This document shows positions 55,952 through 57,029 of a DNA stretch of 57,029 nt, one piece after another. The first letter of the stretch is position 1, and each line of letters begins with the position of its first letter. The notes beneath the pieces are model-generated. The model saw only the letters and a list, made by a program, of their open reading frames with translations, ran no database searches and had not been told where the DNA came from. Made by a program: the position numbers and the translations under genes. Source of the DNA: Alicyclobacillus sp. (GTDB taxonomy: Bacteria; Bacillota; Bacilli; Alicyclobacillales; Alicyclobacillaceae); assembly GCA_023511725.1 (NCBI GenBank), contig JAIMAY010000016.1, forward strand, positions 1 to 57,029. The letters are read 5' to 3'.

Positions 55952-56347
55952 TCAGCCTGCCGCCTCGTCCACCGCCTCTTTCAACGCCGCTTCCACCCGC
56001 TGTGCCGTCTCCATGAGGCCTTCATCCCCGATCACGCCCATGAGCACCGTCGGCTTCGGCAGACCGATGACCGTTTTCCCCTCATGCTCGTACACCACGA
56101 CCTTACACGGGAGGAAGTACCCCACCATCGGGTTTTGGGTCAGGACCTGCTTGGCCTCATGCGGATTGCACACCTCAAGCACCCGGTACGGCTTGTCGAA
56201 GTCGACGCCCTTCTCCTTCAGCTTCGACGGGATGTCCATCTGCCACAGAACGCCGAACTTGCGGTCCTTCAGCGCCGCCTCGAGCGCCGCAACCGCCTCG
56301 TCCAGGCTCTTTTCCGTGGTGGCACTGTAGTGAAACTCCTGCGCCAT
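55952..56347 (-). CDS. DUF302 protein
   Basis: A 131-residue protein of the DUF302 family: FHYSATTEKSLDEAVAALEAALKDRKFGVLW, then YRVLEVCNPHEAKQVL (about 65) and GYFLPCKVVVYEHEGKTVIGL (about 85), with conserved Cys residues at both places. Function unknown; members often accompany thioredoxin or sulfur/copper resistance genes. ATG 56347 is preferred to GTG 56356, because AAGGAG would be too close to the GTG. Third gene of the cstR-trxA-DUF302 operon. Confidence 0.85.
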   Translation of the reverse strand: MAQEFHYSATTEKSLDEAVAALEAALKDRKFGVLWQMDIPSKLKEKGVDFDKPYRVLEVCNPHEAKQVLTQNPMVGYFLPCKVVVYEHEGKTVIGLPKPTVLMGVIGDEGLMETAQRVEAALKEAVDEAAG

Positions 56348-56373
56348 ATTCCCCACGCTCCTTTGAATCGGAT

Positions 56374-56694
56374 TTACAGCACGTCCGCCAGTTGACTCAC
56401 CAGTGTCCCTTTCGGCATGTATCCCACGAGCTGCTTCACCGGCCGGCCGCCCCGGAACAGGATCATCGTCGGGATGCTCATGATCCCGTACGCGCCCGCC
56501 GTCCTCGGGTTCTCATCAACATTCAATTTGGCCACCACCAGCCTGTCGCCTGCCTCTTCCGACAACTCCTCCAACACGGGCGCCATCATCCGGCACGGTC
56601 CACACCACGCCGCCCAAAAATCGACCAGCACCGGCTTATCCCCTTGGATGACGCTCGCAAAGTTCTGATCCGTCACCTGTACCGTGGCCATCAT
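56374..56694 (-). CDS. trxA: Thioredoxin
   Basis: A 106-residue classical thioredoxin with the active site WAAWCGPCRMMAPVL (about 29-43), the buried Asp in VLVDFWAAW, and the cis-Pro in SIPTMILF (about 78). A second ATG follows directly (56691) and could equally be used. It lies ten bases after the repressor gene, and its regulation with a CstR-like sensor suggests reduction of protein persulfides in addition to general disulfides. Confidence 0.95.
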   Translation of the reverse strand: MMATVQVTDQNFASVIQGDKPVLVDFWAAWCGPCRMMAPVLEELSEEAGDRLVVAKLNVDENPRTAGAYGIMSIPTMILFRGGRPVKQLVGYMPKGTLVSQLADVL

Positions 56695-56704
56695 TTCATC
56701 CCCC

Positions 56705-56965
56705 TTATCGGCTTTTCATCAACAACTCAATCGCTTCCCGAATCACCTTGTCGGCACTCCCGCCGCCGGCGACTTCCTCCCGGATGCACTGTTCCATGTT
56801 CTCTCCGACGACATACATGATCACCCGGTCCACCGCCGCCCGGATGGCCGACAACTGCGTCACAACCTCTTTGCACGACTTGCCCTGCTCCATCATCTGC
56901 AGCACGCCCCGCACCTGGCCTTCAATCCGGCGGAGGCGGTGCTTCATCGGATCGGTGTACTCCAT
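56705..56965 (-). CDS. cstR: CsoR-family (DUF156) repressor, CstR-like persulfide sensor
   Basis: An 86-residue helical tetrameric repressor: MKHRLRRIEGQVRGVLQMME at the N-terminus, then GKSCKEVVTQLSAIR with Cys31 and GENMEQC with Cys60. Copper sensors (CsoR) have a His four residues before the second Cys; here it is Asn56, as in the persulfide sensor CstR, whose reactive cysteines are also 31 and 60. The protein should release DNA when these cysteines are joined by sulfane sulfur. ATG 56965 has AGGGGGAG. It heads an operon with trxA and DUF302 and probably represses itself through the operator at its promoter. Confidence 0.85.
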   Translation of the reverse strand: MEYTDPMKHRLRRIEGQVRGVLQMMEQGKSCKEVVTQLSAIRAAVDRVIMYVVGENMEQCIREEVAGGGSADKVIREAIELLMKSR

Positions 56966-56990
56966 CGAAATTCTCCCCCTGTCCGCCCGT

Positions 56991-57009
56991 ATTATACCCC
57001 CCTCCGTAC
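56991..57009 (-). promoter_or_regulatory. cstR-trxA-DUF302 -10 box overlapped by an RTAC-N8-GTAT operator
   Basis: On the minus strand TATAAT (56996 to 56991) follows GGGGGG, and ATAC-N8-GTAC (56994-57009, plus strand) covers it in the same register as at cydA and the disulfide oxidoreductase gene. One arm differs at the last base. This fits autoregulation. Confidence 0.6.
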
Positions 57010-57029
57010 AAATCGAGCCAGCCGTCGGT

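Overview
The window is high-GC DNA (by eye about 60-65 % G+C) from an endospore-forming member of the Bacillota. The gene content points to the Alicyclobacillus/Kyrpidia/Tumebacillus group of Bacilli: GerA-family germinant receptors, a CotS-type coat kinase, PrkA-YhbH-SpoVR, YpmS- and YgzB-type proteins, a SwrC-like RND pump and a cytochrome bd operon. This is an inference from families and composition; no rRNA or other phylogenetic marker is present.

Layout. 1-1590: an AT-richer start (methyltransferase plus the beginning of an acyltransferase) that switches, in frame and near base 680-705, into the 3' half of a YprB-like RNase H/TPR gene. 1632-9311: RND pump, HD-domain protein, cytosolic 5'-nucleotidase YunD, endonuclease III, a YgzB-like membrane/zinc-ribbon protein, YpmS. 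9414-12619: an intact germinant-receptor operon (gerA, gerB, small D-like protein) without gerC. 12742-20045: RNase HI, QueG, Ogt, CotS-like kinase, a divergent isocitrate/isopropylmalate dehydrogenase paralogue, an amidase, TrmL and a HAD phosphatase. 20148-24956 (minus): the pyruvate dehydrogenase operon pdhA-pdhB-pdhC-lpd. 25185-31902: an esterase, then prkA-yhbH-spoVR behind a leader that resembles a c-di-GMP-I (GEMM) aptamer, then a polysaccharide deacetylase. 32022-40874: a thermophile-type protein disulfide oxidoreductase, the cydA-B-D-C operon with a small KOW-like gene, a haem-copper/NnrS-like membrane protein and a DUF59 protein. 40961-46439: an amino-acid permease and a second, decayed ger operon (intact gerA, gerB with an early stop and a lost end, gerC without its beginning). 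46587-52621: a formate dehydrogenase island equivalent to B. subtilis yrhDEFG plus fdhD. 52734-54714: a MotI/YpfA-type PilZ protein and a lipoprotein with two copper-type cupredoxin domains. 54952-55806: gene remnants. 55952-56965: a CstR-like repressor operon with thioredoxin and a DUF302 protein.

The most interesting signal links distant parts of the window. Three promoters (protein disulfide oxidoreductase, cydABDC and cstR-trxA-DUF302) share a 16-bp element RTAC-N8-GTAT that overlaps the -10 box in the same register and orientation, GGGGTAT(A/C)AT in the direction of transcription. The DUF156 repressor encoded at 56705-56965 has the persulfide-sensor signature (Cys31/Cys60, Asn in place of the copper-binding His). 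A sulfane-sulfur regulon joining thiol redox proteins to a sulfide-resistant bd oxidase is a coherent, testable hypothesis.

Other points worth a second look are the chimeric open reading frame at the left edge, the GEMM-like prkA leader, a long structured leader before the formate transporter, tandem GTTATATAAY palindromes in front of pdhA, a 160-residue heptad/coiled-coil insertion in the RND pump, and the tandem CuA-like cupredoxin lipoprotein. No tRNA, rRNA, CRISPR array or complete insertion sequence was seen.
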